The position numbers and the translations under genes were made by a program. The notes beneath the pieces were generated by a model. It worked only from the letters and a program-made list of their open reading frames with translations, was not told the origin of the DNA and ran no database searches. Shown here in pieces: positions 38,486 to 47,473 of a DNA stretch of 49,203 nucleotides. Position 1 is the first letter of the stretch. Each line of letters begins with the position of its first letter. Source of the stretch: Rhodospirillaceae bacterium (GTDB taxonomy: Bacteria; Pseudomonadota; Alphaproteobacteria; Rhodospirillales; UBA2165); assembly GCA_002723345.1 (NCBI GenBank), contig PBNV01000048.1, forward strand, positions 1 through 49,203, read 5' to 3'.

Positions 38486-39478
38486 TTAGGCGAGATATCC
38501 GTGGTCGCGGAACCAGTCAACGCTCTCTCGGAAAGCCGAGTTTATGGGACGGGGCTCGTAACCTAAATTTTCGATTGCTTTATTAGAACTGAAATACATT
38601 TGTTCCCGCGACATGTTAACGCCATCAACCGTCGTAAACGGCTCCTTTCCCGTTATCCATTTGGCCCAAGCTTCCGAAATATAGGCGACCGGTAGGACGA
38701 CGTTTTGCGGGACCCGGATCATCGGAGGGCGAACACCCGCCGCCGTGGCAATCTGGGTGAGTACCTCAAATAATGTAAGGTTCTCGCCGCCGAGAATATA
38801 TTTTTCGCCGGGCACCCCTTTGTGAAGGGCAAGCCAGTGGCCTTCGGCGACGTCATCGACGTGAACCACGTTTAGGCCCGAGTCCACGTAGGCTGGGACT
38901 TTGCCTTTCGCCACTTCGACCACAAGCCGGCCAGTCGGCGTCGGTTTGATGTCTCCCGGGCCAATCGGGGCTGACGGATTAACGATTTTGATTGGCAAAC
39001 CCTGCGCCTGATGGATATTCAGAACCTCCCGTTCTGCGAGGAATTTTGACCGTTTGTAGAGACCAATTTTGTCCTCAATCGCTGAAGGGGTCGACTCCGT
39101 TACGAGAGATCCTCCTTCCGATTTACCCAGTGCAGCCACGCTGCTAGTATAAACGATATTTGAAACGCCAGCCTCGCCTGCTGCCGACAAAATGTTCGAC
39201 GTGCCCGTAATATTCGATGCAATCATTCCCTGCGGATCGGACGTCCAGAGGCGGTAGTCTGCCGCGGTATGTATGAGCGCGTCACAATTTTTTACAGCGT
39301 TCTGCAGAGACGTCTTGTCCCTCAGATCCCCCACATAAATTTCGGTATCAACATTCTTGAGGTGCGTCCTGTCGCTGGTCTCCCGGACCAGAACTCGGAT
39401 GGAAAGGCCTTCTCGCGACAAACGGCGCAATATGGCAGCGCCAATAAATCCTGTTGCTCCTGTCAGTAAAATCTTCAC
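38486..39478 (-). CDS. hpnA: hopanoid-associated sugar epimerase HpnA
   Basis: A 330-residue extended SDR with the NAD loop TGATGFIG at residues 7-14, a Ser-Ser-Val core (VYTSSVAALG) and the catalytic YKRSK. The segment AADYRLW is characteristic of HpnA. These proteins occur with hopanoid genes and are predicted to modify a sugar nucleotide or an oxidised side chain; the true reaction is unknown. It is co-oriented with the nucleotidyltransferase 18 bases downstream and diverges from ispH over 121 bp. Confidence 0.9.
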   Translation of the reverse strand: MKILLTGATGFIGAAILRRLSREGLSIRVLVRETSDRTHLKNVDTEIYVGDLRDKTSLQNAVKNCDALIHTAADYRLWTSDPQGMIASNITGTSNILSAAGEAGVSNIVYTSSVAALGKSEGGSLVTESTPSAIEDKIGLYKRSKFLAEREVLNIHQAQGLPIKIVNPSAPIGPGDIKPTPTGRLVVEVAKGKVPAYVDSGLNVVHVDDVAEGHWLALHKGVPGEKYILGGENLTLFEVLTQIATAAGVRPPMIRVPQNVVLPVAYISEAWAKWITGKEPFTTVDGVNMSREQMYFSSNKAIENLGYEPRPINSAFRESVDWFRDHGYLA

Positions 39479-39599
39479 GACCTTAAATCCGTTGCTTCAT
39501 TTTTCTACAGCAATTAGCACGTGAGCGTGTGCTCTCAAGCAATTAATTTGACAGCCCCTCGTGTGATCGTCATTTTGCTCACTACCCTATATCTCGAAC
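39479..39599. promoter_or_regulatory. divergent hpnA/ispH promoter region
   Basis: The gap holds a direct repeat AGCAATTA (39509-39516 and 39538-39545), an inverted repeat AGCAC/GTGCT (39516-39520 with 39529-39533), and a perfect -35 hexamer TTGACA at 39548-39553 toward ispH with only a weak -10 (CATTTT). The repeat pair could bind a regulator shared by both genes. Confidence 0.35.
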
Positions 39600-40592
39600 A
39601 TGAGCAGTACATTGGAAAAACAAAAACGGCAATTAGACATCATCCTGGCCCAACCACGTGGCTTCTGCGCCGGTGTGGAGCGCGCTATCGAGATCGTAGA
39701 ACAGGCGCTTAAGATTTATGGTCCACCTGTTTATGTGCGGCACGAGATCGTCCACAATAAAAGGGTCGTCGAGACACTCCGCAAAAAGGGAGCCGTCTTT
39801 GTGAGAGAGGTAAGCGATATCCCGGATGGTGGCGTCACCATATTTAGTGCCCACGGCATCGCCGAAAAAGTTGAAAACGAGGCCCGCTTAAGAAGTCTTC
39901 CCGTTATTGACGCCACGTGTCCTTTGGTTTCGAAAGTACACAAAGAAGGGCAGGCGCACGCATCAAAAAATAGAGATGTGATCTTAATCGGACACGAAGG
40001 ACATCCGGAAGTGGAAGGAACAATGGGCCGCATAAAAGGCGGCGTTCATCTTGTTACCAACGTTGAAGATGTCAGTCGTCTTAGGGTTCGGGATCAAAAC
40101 CATGTGGCCTATGTCACACAGACAACACTGAGTGTTGACGACACTCGTGAAATTATCGAGGCCCTTAAAATGCGGTTTCCATCGATAATCGGGCCTGACG
40201 TTAGAGATATTTGCTATGCTACCCAAAATAGACAACAGGCGGTCCGTAATATTGTATCGGAGGTCGATGTGATGCTGGTTGTTGGTGCCCAGAACAGCTC
40301 CAATTCAAATAGGTTGCGCGAGATCGGCGCCGAGCTTGGGGTGCCGTCGTATCTGATTGACGACGCAGATAGTCTCGACCTCGCGATGCTCGGCAACGCG
40401 CAAACAGTCGGCGTGTCAGCGGGTGCATCTGCGCCCGAAGAATTGCTTGACGAATTGATCGATAAGCTGCGGAAAAATTTTGATATCAAAGTCAGGAAAT
40501 TCAAAGGCGTTGAGGAAAATGTTCAATTCAAACTGCCACCTGAAATTAGAGATGTTAGACCCGGGACCGTTTTTTTAACGGGGACAGAGTAA
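39600..40592 (+). CDS. ispH: 4-hydroxy-3-methylbut-2-enyl diphosphate reductase
   Basis: A 330-residue IspH. Three cluster cysteines are visible: C23 in [10 protein letters not shown], one in [11 protein letters not shown], and one in [16 protein letters not shown] and SSNSNRL also match. It uses a [4Fe-4S] cluster to reduce HMBPP to IPP and DMAPP, the last MEP-pathway step, supplying squalene synthesis in the hpn genes. The hpnH gene starts three bases after its stop, so the two are coupled; ispG lies at the other end of the cluster. Confidence 0.97.
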   Translation: MSSTLEKQKRQLDIILAQPRGFCAGVERAIEIVEQALKIYGPPVYVRHEIVHNKRVVETLRKKGAVFVREVSDIPDGGVTIFSAHGIAEKVENEARLRSLPVIDATCPLVSKVHKEGQAHASKNRDVILIGHEGHPEVEGTMGRIKGGVHLVTNVEDVSRLRVRDQNHVAYVTQTTLSVDDTREIIEALKMRFPSIIGPDVRDICYATQNRQQAVRNIVSEVDVMLVVGAQNSSNSNRLREIGAELGVPSYLIDDADSLDLAMLGNAQTVGVSAGASAPEELLDELIDKLRKNFDIKVRKFKGVEENVQFKLPPEIRDVRPGTVFLTGTE

Positions 40593-40595
40593 ACA

Positions 40596-41750
40596 GTGGC
40601 GGTTCCTTTAATACAACAGATTCGCGTCGGCGCCTACGTGTTGAAGCAGCGGGTTAGTGGCACGGCTCGCTACCCCTTGGTGCTGATGCTGGAACCTTTG
40701 TTCAGATGCAATCTTGCCTGTCCTGGCTGCGGTAAGATTGATTATGAAGAGCATATACTCAATAAACGTCTTTCCGCGGAGGAATGCCTAGCGGCCGTTG
40801 ATGAGTGCGGAGCGCCTGTGGTCTCGATCCCGGGTGGAGAACCGTTGCTCCACAAGGAAATAAAAGAAATTGTCGAGGGTATCATTTCCCGCAAAAAATT
40901 CGTTTATCTTTGCACTAATGCATTGTTGCTGGAGAAACGCCTTCATTTATTCCAACCGACACCATACCTCACTTTTTCGGTCCATTTAGATGGATTAGAG
41001 TCTCACCATGATCGGGCGGTTGATCAGGATGGTGTATTTAAGAAAGCCGTATCGGCGATCCGCGAAGCAAAAAGACGAGGATTCCGGGTCAATGTAAATT
41101 GCACGCTCTTTGATAAAATGACGGTCGAGGAGACCACGAAGTTTTTTGACTTCGTGATTCACGATTTGGGGGTTGAGGGGATTACAGTTTCGCCGGGATA
41201 TGCTTATGAGCGAGCGCCGAACCAGGATCATTTTTTGAACAGGAAAAAAACCAAAAAGCTGTTTAGGGATATATTCCAGCGGGGCAAAGATAAGAAGTGG
41301 CGGTTCAGTCAGTCCAGTCTGTTTCTCGACTTTCTTGCCGGAAACCAAACTTACAAATGTACTCCATGGGGAAATCCCACGAGAAATATCTTCGGGTGGC
41401 AAAGGCCCTGTTACCTTATTTCGGAGGGCTATGCCCCGAGTTTTCAGGCGTTGATGAACGAGACTGACTGGGCGGCATACGGCACAGGAAACTATGAAAA
41501 ATGTGCTGACTGCATGGTGCATTGCGGATACGAGCCAACAGCGGTCACGGATACGATCAACCACCCGTTAAAGGCGCTCAAAGTATTCTTAAAGGGCATT
41601 GAGACAGTCGCGCCCATGGCGAAAGAAATCCCCCTCGAAAATCAGCGGCCCGCTGAATATGTTTTTGAGAGGTTGGTCCAAAGGGCAGCGGCAGATTTAT
41701 CGACCACTAATACGGACCTGGGCCAAGAGAGGGGCCACGCAGCGCAATGA
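40596..41750 (+). CDS. hpnH: hopanoid radical SAM protein HpnH
   Basis: A 384-residue radical SAM enzyme with the cluster motif C38xxxC42xxC45 (RCNLACPGCGKI), a start MAVPLIQQIRVGAYVLKQ and the SPASM-like C-terminal cysteines (KCADCMVHCGYEP). HpnH adds the 5'-deoxyadenosyl group to diploptene, giving adenosylhopane, the first step of side-chain (C35) hopanoids. It starts with GTG, three bases after ispH. Its last 54 bases overlap hpnG on the other strand. Confidence 0.96.
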   Translation: MAVPLIQQIRVGAYVLKQRVSGTARYPLVLMLEPLFRCNLACPGCGKIDYEEHILNKRLSAEECLAAVDECGAPVVSIPGGEPLLHKEIKEIVEGIISRKKFVYLCTNALLLEKRLHLFQPTPYLTFSVHLDGLESHHDRAVDQDGVFKKAVSAIREAKRRGFRVNVNCTLFDKMTVEETTKFFDFVIHDLGVEGITVSPGYAYERAPNQDHFLNRKKTKKLFRDIFQRGKDKKWRFSQSSLFLDFLAGNQTYKCTPWGNPTRNIFGWQRPCYLISEGYAPSFQALMNETDWAAYGTGNYEKCADCMVHCGYEPTAVTDTINHPLKALKVFLKGIETVAPMAKEIPLENQRPAEYVFERLVQRAAADLSTTNTDLGQERGHAAQ

Positions 41751-42389
41751 CTGATCTGCCAATTTTTTGGCTTTAGCTAAACCTCTATATTTGGGAAACT
41801 CCCTCGGAGTTTTCAAAAGCTCCCACAAAGCGGCAGCGCCGCGTGTGGCTCCGCGTTTATCGACAATTTTTGATAGGTTATTAGGCAGGGATACATCTGC
41901 GATATCCACAATGGACCGGACAATAATGAATGAAAAATTGTGCTTCTGTGCCGCGCAACCAATGGCGAAGCTCTCCATATCTACTGCGTCCCATCTACCT
42001 TTTTGCCTTAGGTCCGATTTTTGCGATGCTGTCTTTATAATCGATGGAGCGGCATAGAAGAGGGATGAGCGGGCAACAATGCCCTCAATCTTTTTAATCT
42101 TCGATATTAACTGCGTGACCAGGTCGCCATCAGTCTCAATGGTGGTTTCTTCATTTGAAACAGATAGCCCGAACAGTAGGTCTCCCGCGCGCAGTGCGGG
42201 GTCTAAGGCACCAGCATATCCATAACTCACCAATGTATCGCATCCAGCTTCAATCGCTTGGCTGGAGGCCCTGGCCGCGGCTACGGAACCCGTTCCTGAC
42301 ACAAAGTTTAGAAAGTCGGTATTGCTAGGGGACCAGCGTAGACAATCTGCTTCGCTTCGAAGGGCAGTGATGACACCTACGCGCGGCAA
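41697..42389 (-). CDS. hpnG: adenosylhopane phosphorylase HpnG
   Basis: A 230-residue PNP/UDP-family phosphorylase: VGVITALRSEAD, SYGYAGALDPALRAGDL and the nucleoside-binding DAVDMESFAIG. HpnG removes adenine from adenosylhopane on the way to ribosylhopane and bacteriohopanetetrol. It begins one base after the shc stop, so shc-hpnG is one unit. The last 18 codons overlap the end of hpnH head-on. Confidence 0.9.
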   Translation of the reverse strand: MPRVGVITALRSEADCLRWSPSNTDFLNFVSGTGSVAAARASSQAIEAGCDTLVSYGYAGALDPALRAGDLLFGLSVSNEETTIETDGDLVTQLISKIKKIEGIVARSSLFYAAPSIIKTASQKSDLRQKGRWDAVDMESFAIGCAAQKHNFSFIIVRSIVDIADVSLPNNLSKIVDKRGATRGAAALWELLKTPREFPKYRGLAKAKKLADQSLRCVAPLLAQVRISGR

Positions 42390-44339
42390 TTAAAGACCAA
42401 ATTCTGGTAAGAGGGTATTAGTTTTCTTAAGTCTGTTGTATCGCGCAAGTGCCATTAGCGGAAAGTAGTCGCTGTATCCGTGATACTTGAGGTAAAAAAC
42501 CCGAGGAAATCCAACGGCGTTGAATAATTTATCTTCCCAGCCATCTAGTATTTCAAATTGATCAAGGAGATACTGAATGCCACGAGCAGCTTCGGTACTC
42601 TGAATTTCCCCTGCTGCCATGAGACCTAATAGTGCCCAGGCCGTCTGCGAGGGCATGGAACCGTTGACCGCGTTTTTTCGATGTTGCCAGTATGTGGCGC
42701 AGTCTTCGCCCCACCCCCCGTCGTCCCTTTGACCAGCTTTTAACCAGTTCACCGCTTTTTGGATATAGGGTTGCGCCATGTCCTCGCTCGCAGTGTTGAG
42801 AGCACACAGCACGGACCATGTGCCATATATATAGTTGGTGCCCCATCGACCAAACCAGGAACCATCTTCCTCTTGTTCAGACTTTAGAAAGTCTATACCT
42901 CGCTTGATGGCAACAATATTTTCATCCTGATTCACTTGCGATAAAAACCCAACGCACCTAGCCGTTACATCTGACGTCGGCGGGTCAAGCAACGCCCCGT
43001 GATCTGCGAAAGGTAAATTATCCAGGAGGTAGTATTCGTTTTCGGCATCAAAAGCCGCCCAGCCGCCATTGACACTCTGCATGCCGACAATCCACTCCTC
43101 TGCTCTTGCGATGGCGTCGCCGTACCTTTTTGGATCACTCCGATGCATGGCCATAGCGACAACAGCAGTGTCGTCTACGTCGGGGTAGTGGTCGTTTTTA
43201 TACTGAAAGGCCCAGCCTCCTGGCCGAAGAGATTTACGCTTTTGGGCCCAATCCCCGACAGTGTCTAAGATTTGCAAGTTTTTTAACCAATCCAATGACG
43301 GGCGAATCACCTCCTTATCGTCGTGAACGGCTTCTAAAACCGCATGTGCCGCTAATCCTGTATCCCAAACGGGGGATAAGCAGGGTTGGCAGTAGGCCTC
43401 ATGTCTTTTCTCAACGATTAGGGCATCGATTGCCTTTCTTGCTACCACAACACGCGGATCGTCTTTTGAGTATCCCAGGCAACTGAATACCATTAATGCA
43501 TTCGCCATAGCGGGGAAAATTCCTCCTAGGCCATCGTTGCCATTAAGCCGTTGTTCCACGAACGAGAGGGCGGATTTGATAGCCAGGTTGGTCAGAAAGG
43601 ATGGGATCAAGGGTTCGAGCGGCCGAAAAATCCGATCCAAAATAAGCATGATATCGCCAATCCAACTGCCCGTTGGATTGTTCAGGCTATAATTTTCCTG
43701 ATAGGGCGCCTTATGGAACAGTTCATCGATGCTAATCCCTCGCGGATTTTCCGCTTCGGGTTTCCTTGCCGTCAAAATAAGCAGTGGCACGGTCACCGTT
43801 CGTGTCCAATAGGAAACTTTGTTGATGTGGATAGGAAACCAGGTTGGTGCTAGGAGAACTTCCACTCGGCTGACCGGCGCAGCACGCCATGGGATCTGCT
43901 TAAACAGCGCCAGGGTAATTCGGGTAAATACATTGCAATTTACTGCGCCACCGTGGGCTAAAATTGCTTCTCTCGCATGGCGCATATGAGTAGACTCAAT
44001 ATCATCTCCAGCCAGTTTAAGCGCGAAATAAGCCTTTACTGATGCGCTGGTATTAAAATCTCCTCCGGTATACAGCGGCCATCCGCCATCCTGGCCTTGA
44101 ATTCTGCGTATATAATTTGCGAGTTTTGCTTCTAAATCATTGTTAATCTCACCCAAAAAATGATTGAGGAGAATGTATTCAGCCGGGATCGTAACGTCAG
44201 CCTCCAGCTCATAGGCCCAATGACCGTCGCTACGCCGACGTGAGAGCAAGTGGGCTGACGCAGCCTGTACGGTGCGATCGATAATCTCTTCCTGTGAGCC
44301 GCCAGATGCCATAGATTGGTTGCCCTTCAGCCTGGCCAC
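42390..44339 (-). CDS. shc: squalene-hopene cyclase
   Basis: A 649-residue cyclase. The acid motif is DVDDTA at residues 387-392 and several QW repeats are visible (GGWPLY, GGWAFQ, GGWAAFD, GSWFGRWG, GGWGED). It converts squalene to hopene/hopanol at the inner membrane. The longest frame starts with GTG at 44339; an ATG at 44312 with AAGGGC before it is as likely. The gap of 106 bp before it carries no gene, so hpnE is not in its usual place beside hpnD. Confidence 0.96.
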   Translation of the reverse strand: MARLKGNQSMASGGSQEEIIDRTVQAASAHLLSRRRSDGHWAYELEADVTIPAEYILLNHFLGEINNDLEAKLANYIRRIQGQDGGWPLYTGGDFNTSASVKAYFALKLAGDDIESTHMRHAREAILAHGGAVNCNVFTRITLALFKQIPWRAAPVSRVEVLLAPTWFPIHINKVSYWTRTVTVPLLILTARKPEAENPRGISIDELFHKAPYQENYSLNNPTGSWIGDIMLILDRIFRPLEPLIPSFLTNLAIKSALSFVEQRLNGNDGLGGIFPAMANALMVFSCLGYSKDDPRVVVARKAIDALIVEKRHEAYCQPCLSPVWDTGLAAHAVLEAVHDDKEVIRPSLDWLKNLQILDTVGDWAQKRKSLRPGGWAFQYKNDHYPDVDDTAVVAMAMHRSDPKRYGDAIARAEEWIVGMQSVNGGWAAFDAENEYYLLDNLPFADHGALLDPPTSDVTARCVGFLSQVNQDENIVAIKRGIDFLKSEQEEDGSWFGRWGTNYIYGTWSVLCALNTASEDMAQPYIQKAVNWLKAGQRDDGGWGEDCATYWQHRKNAVNGSMPSQTAWALLGLMAAGEIQSTEAARGIQYLLDQFEILDGWEDKLFNAVGFPRVFYLKYHGYSDYFPLMALARYNRLKKTNTLLPEFGL

Positions 44340-44445
44340 GATTTCCGGGCCTTTGGTCTTGTAAAAAAGACTGAATAAGTGGGGAGTTCCCTACGACTTA
44401 TGTTTTTCTATCTACGGGGTTGCGTTGTCAAGTGATCAACGAATA

Positions 44446-45303
44446 TCAGGCCAAAGACTCCCTCAAAATTAGGAGGCCCTTCTCAAATTTGGTGAGGCTA
44501 ACGGGCTGTTCAAGTCTATCCCAGCCGCGATCAAGCAATTTATCGTATATCCTTTTATAAACGGCCATCATAATTCGTGCAGCTAGGGTTTTTTGGGATC
44601 CAATTTTTCTTATCACAGTTTGCGCGGCGCTGAATTGCTGGTATGCGATCTCCGATAACTCAGAACATGTGCGTGCAATAGCTGGATCGTCTATTGCAAA
44701 ATCCGGAGTTATGCTGACGTAACCGTTTTTGACCAATAAATCGTCGGGCAAATACACGTGGTCGCGCTTAGCATCTTCAGCGACATCACGCAGGATATTC
44801 GTGAGTTGAAGAGCTTCCCCCAGGGATTTTGCCAGAACATCCCCGTCGTCCGGGGTAATGCCGCAAATGGCGTTCGAGAGCCGTCCGACGGCACAGGCGA
44901 CGCGCTCGCAGTAAAGCTCCAAGTCCGATCGATTGGTAATCTGGAAATGCTGAGGCGCGTCCATTTCCATCCCATCAATAATGGCGAGGAAGTCCGCTTT
45001 CTGCAGCTGGTGTTGTGGAACAACCAATTGCAAGGCAGATCCAATAAAACTCTTTGGTTTACCCCCGTAAACCTGGGCGATTTCTCTTCGCCATTTGTCT
45101 AGGTCTTCGAGTTTTTTGGGCTCGGGGTCCCGACCATCAGCGATATCATCCACCTCTCGACAAAAAGCGTAGACGGCATACATAGCGCGTCGCTTCTCAG
45201 AGTCGAGAAGCCGCATAGCCCAGTAAAAAGAGCTACCCGCCTCTCTGACTTTTTTCTCGATTCGATGATTTAAACGGATCGTAGTGTGGGTATCGAACGT
45301 CAC
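44446..45303 (-). CDS. hpnD: presqualene diphosphate synthase HpnD
   Basis: A 285-residue squalene/phytoene synthase family protein. The two aspartate-rich motifs are REVDDIAD and LRDVAEDAKRD followed by HVYLP. In bacteria HpnD joins two farnesyl diphosphates into presqualene diphosphate, which HpnC and HpnE turn into squalene. The ATG overlaps the hpnB stop by four bases. The second domain motif and the EKRRAMYAVYAFCRE segment separate HpnD from the HpnC protein at 46487. Confidence 0.94.
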   Translation of the reverse strand: MTFDTHTTIRLNHRIEKKVREAGSSFYWAMRLLDSEKRRAMYAVYAFCREVDDIADGRDPEPKKLEDLDKWRREIAQVYGGKPKSFIGSALQLVVPQHQLQKADFLAIIDGMEMDAPQHFQITNRSDLELYCERVACAVGRLSNAICGITPDDGDVLAKSLGEALQLTNILRDVAEDAKRDHVYLPDDLLVKNGYVSITPDFAIDDPAIARTCSELSEIAYQQFSAAQTVIRKIGSQKTLAARIMMAVYKRIYDKLLDRGWDRLEQPVSLTKFEKGLLILRESLA

Positions 45304-46490
45304 GGGTTTCTGGCACCCCCTATTTGATTTGCCCGCCCCTTCCAGGTTGGGTCCTTATGGCGCCAAAAGCGCTGAGCAGAATCGATTGTCATAAGGGTAT
45401 ACATTAGTGCCGCTATGGGTAAAAGAAGGGCTTCAAGTGGACGACGGGTATATAGCCGCAACGTTGGAGCGTAACATAGTATCATGATGGCCCACGCAAC
45501 TCCTCCAATCGCAAGCAAGAGAAAATTTAAGCTTATGGCCCCAACTACAAAAATAGCCGGCGGGATCACGTAGGTGAGGATCATACCAATGCATGAGAGA
45601 GCTAGGAGACAGGCCGAATGGTGAAGCTGATTGAACGCGGTCCGAATTACCATGTTCCAGATTTCTTTGAGGGAGGCATAAGGCCGATGACTTATTACTT
45701 TCTGGGTTAAACCAACCCATATTAACCCATGTGGTTTGATGAGCTTTGCGAGTGCGCAATCATCGATTACCTGATTTTTGATTTTTTCTAGTCCGCCCGC
45801 TTGGAGCAATGTCGCAGTACGAATAAGTATGCATCCGCCCGCAGCACCGGCCGTTTTGCACGAGGGATTGTTGATCCATGGGAAGGGATACAACTTTTGA
45901 AAAAAGAAAACGAATGCAGGTAGCAGTATTATTTCCCATTTTGAGCGGCAGCTCAAACGCACCATTAAAGACACCAATTCCAAGGCACTCTCTTCCGCGT
46001 GGAGGACCAATTGTCGGACACTCTCTTTGGGATGAATAATGTCAGCATCCGAAAATAGGAAGAATGTTGGTAACCGTTTTCGCAAGAAAATCTCATCTAT
46101 TCCTTGTTGTAGCGCCCACAACTTTCCGGTCCATCCTGCCGGGACGGCACGCCCCTGGAGGAGTTCGGTTTTCGTGTCACGCGAATGTTTTATGTCGTCA
46201 ACAGTTCCGTCCTCGCTATTATCGTCAACAACAATAATCGACAAATAGCCCGGATAATCCTGGTTTTGGAGCGACTTCAAAGTTGGTTTTATTACGCCGT
46301 GTTCATTTCGGGCCGGAATGACAATGGCTACATCAGGCCAAGTGTCTAGCTGAGAGTGTTCGGTCGATAGCCGCTGGTTAGCAAGCCAAAACCTCCCCCT
46401 GAAGAGAGCGAGATAAAGCCAGATAACGGCGGAAACGCAAGCCAAGATTAAGGCCAGATCCGCCCCTCCAATGGTCCCAGTTGCAATCAT
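45300..46490 (-). CDS. hpnB: hopanoid-associated glycosyltransferase HpnB
   Basis: A 396-residue GT2-family protein from ATG 46490, with an N-terminal helix, the nucleotide-sugar site VVVDDNSEDGT, the metal-binding FSDADIIHP, and three C-terminal helices. The HpnB name follows from its place between hpnC and hpnD. Its acceptor is not proven. ATGA overlaps of four bases link it to hpnC upstream and hpnD downstream, showing tight coupling. A longer frame from 46556 lies inside hpnC and is not used. Confidence 0.9.
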   Translation of the reverse strand: MIATGTIGGADLALILACVSAVIWLYLALFRGRFWLANQRLSTEHSQLDTWPDVAIVIPARNEHGVIKPTLKSLQNQDYPGYLSIIVVDDNSEDGTVDDIKHSRDTKTELLQGRAVPAGWTGKLWALQQGIDEIFLRKRLPTFFLFSDADIIHPKESVRQLVLHAEESALELVSLMVRLSCRSKWEIILLPAFVFFFQKLYPFPWINNPSCKTAGAAGGCILIRTATLLQAGGLEKIKNQVIDDCALAKLIKPHGLIWVGLTQKVISHRPYASLKEIWNMVIRTAFNQLHHSACLLALSCIGMILTYVIPPAIFVVGAISLNFLLLAIGGVAWAIMILCYAPTLRLYTRRPLEALLLPIAALMYTLMTIDSAQRFWRHKDPTWKGRANQIGGARNP

Positions 46491-47452
46491 TTGGCATGAA
46501 GCTGAGTGTAGATGGCCACCAGCACCCCGACTATGCAGCTTCCGGCATATTGCCATTTTGAGAGGCGTACCCGTTCCGCAAGCGGATCCCTTCTTGTCAA
46601 TTCTGATGCCAAACAGCCAGCGATGTTGATAATCGATTGGGCTTCCATGGCTAGCCGCAGACTCACCAACCGACGGACTAGAGGCTTTGAGTCGTCAATC
46701 AATGTCTCAGTTTTGTTCAGTACTTCCTGTATAACATCCCTGAGACCCTCGCTGGTAACGTCCCTGGAGAGGTCGTCAACTTTAACCTTGTGTTTCTGCA
46801 TGATGTCTAACGGAAGATAGACCCGGTTCATTTTTTCGAAGTCTTCTCTACAATCTTGCAAGTGATTGAGAATCTGTAGTGCACTGCAAAGTGCGTCAGA
46901 TGGCGGGTAGTTTGTTTTGCTGCCACCATGCAGATCAATGAGATATCGTCCTACCGGTGCAGCAGAATACCGGCAATAGTCCATAAGGCTGGACCAGTCA
47001 GGGTATCGAAATTTAGTAGCGTCCCGTTTGAAGGCGATGATTAGATCGAGGCAATGCTGGATACTGATTTCGGTCTCAAGGAGGCTCGACCGCATTGCGT
47101 CTCCTCGCTCATAGCCAGGATTGCCTGAAACTTCACCCTTTAGGGTGGCCTCAAACAGGGACAATCGCTCAATTTTTTCCTCAGCAGTAAGCGAGTCGGA
47201 GTCCGCGATATCATCAATGGTGCGGGCGAACCAATAAAATGTGGCAATATGGGGCCTGAAATGAGCGGGCAAAAGCCAAGACCCGACCGGAAAATTTTCG
47301 TATTTCTGATCTTTCCCCGAGGGCGTCTCAATCGCTGAAGTTAAGTGCGTGTGTCTCACGATTCTGATGCGACCATCTGTTGGTTTCGGTTCTGGTGGAG
47401 CATGGCAAATCGGTGATGGCAAGTCCATGAGGCCCTGATATAGTCCGTTCAT
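46487..47452 (-). CDS. hpnC: squalene synthase HpnC (hydroxysqualene synthase)
   Basis: A 321-residue squalene/phytoene-synthase family protein. It has [11 protein letters not shown], the first motif [11 protein letters not shown] and the second [17 protein letters not shown] (DxxxD). HpnC converts presqualene diphosphate to hydroxysqualene. It is the first gene of hpnC-hpnB-hpnD, with four-base overlaps. The start is only 21 bp from the divergent ispG start; ATG codons further in (about 47428) are possible. Confidence 0.92.
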   Translation of the reverse strand: MNGLYQGLMDLPSPICHAPPEPKPTDGRIRIVRHTHLTSAIETPSGKDQKYENFPVGSWLLPAHFRPHIATFYWFARTIDDIADSDSLTAEEKIERLSLFEATLKGEVSGNPGYERGDAMRSSLLETEISIQHCLDLIIAFKRDATKFRYPDWSSLMDYCRYSAAPVGRYLIDLHGGSKTNYPPSDALCSALQILNHLQDCREDFEKMNRVYLPLDIMQKHKVKVDDLSRDVTSEGLRDVIQEVLNKTETLIDDSKPLVRRLVSLRLAMEAQSIINIAGCLASELTRRDPLAERVRLSKWQYAGSCIVGVLVAIYTQLHAK

Positions 47453-47473
47453 TCATTATCCGGATTTAAGACT

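Noticed and set aside
40995..41564. 189-codon minus-strand frame opposite hpnH
   Set aside because: It covers conserved hpnH sequence and lacks a start signal or known domain.
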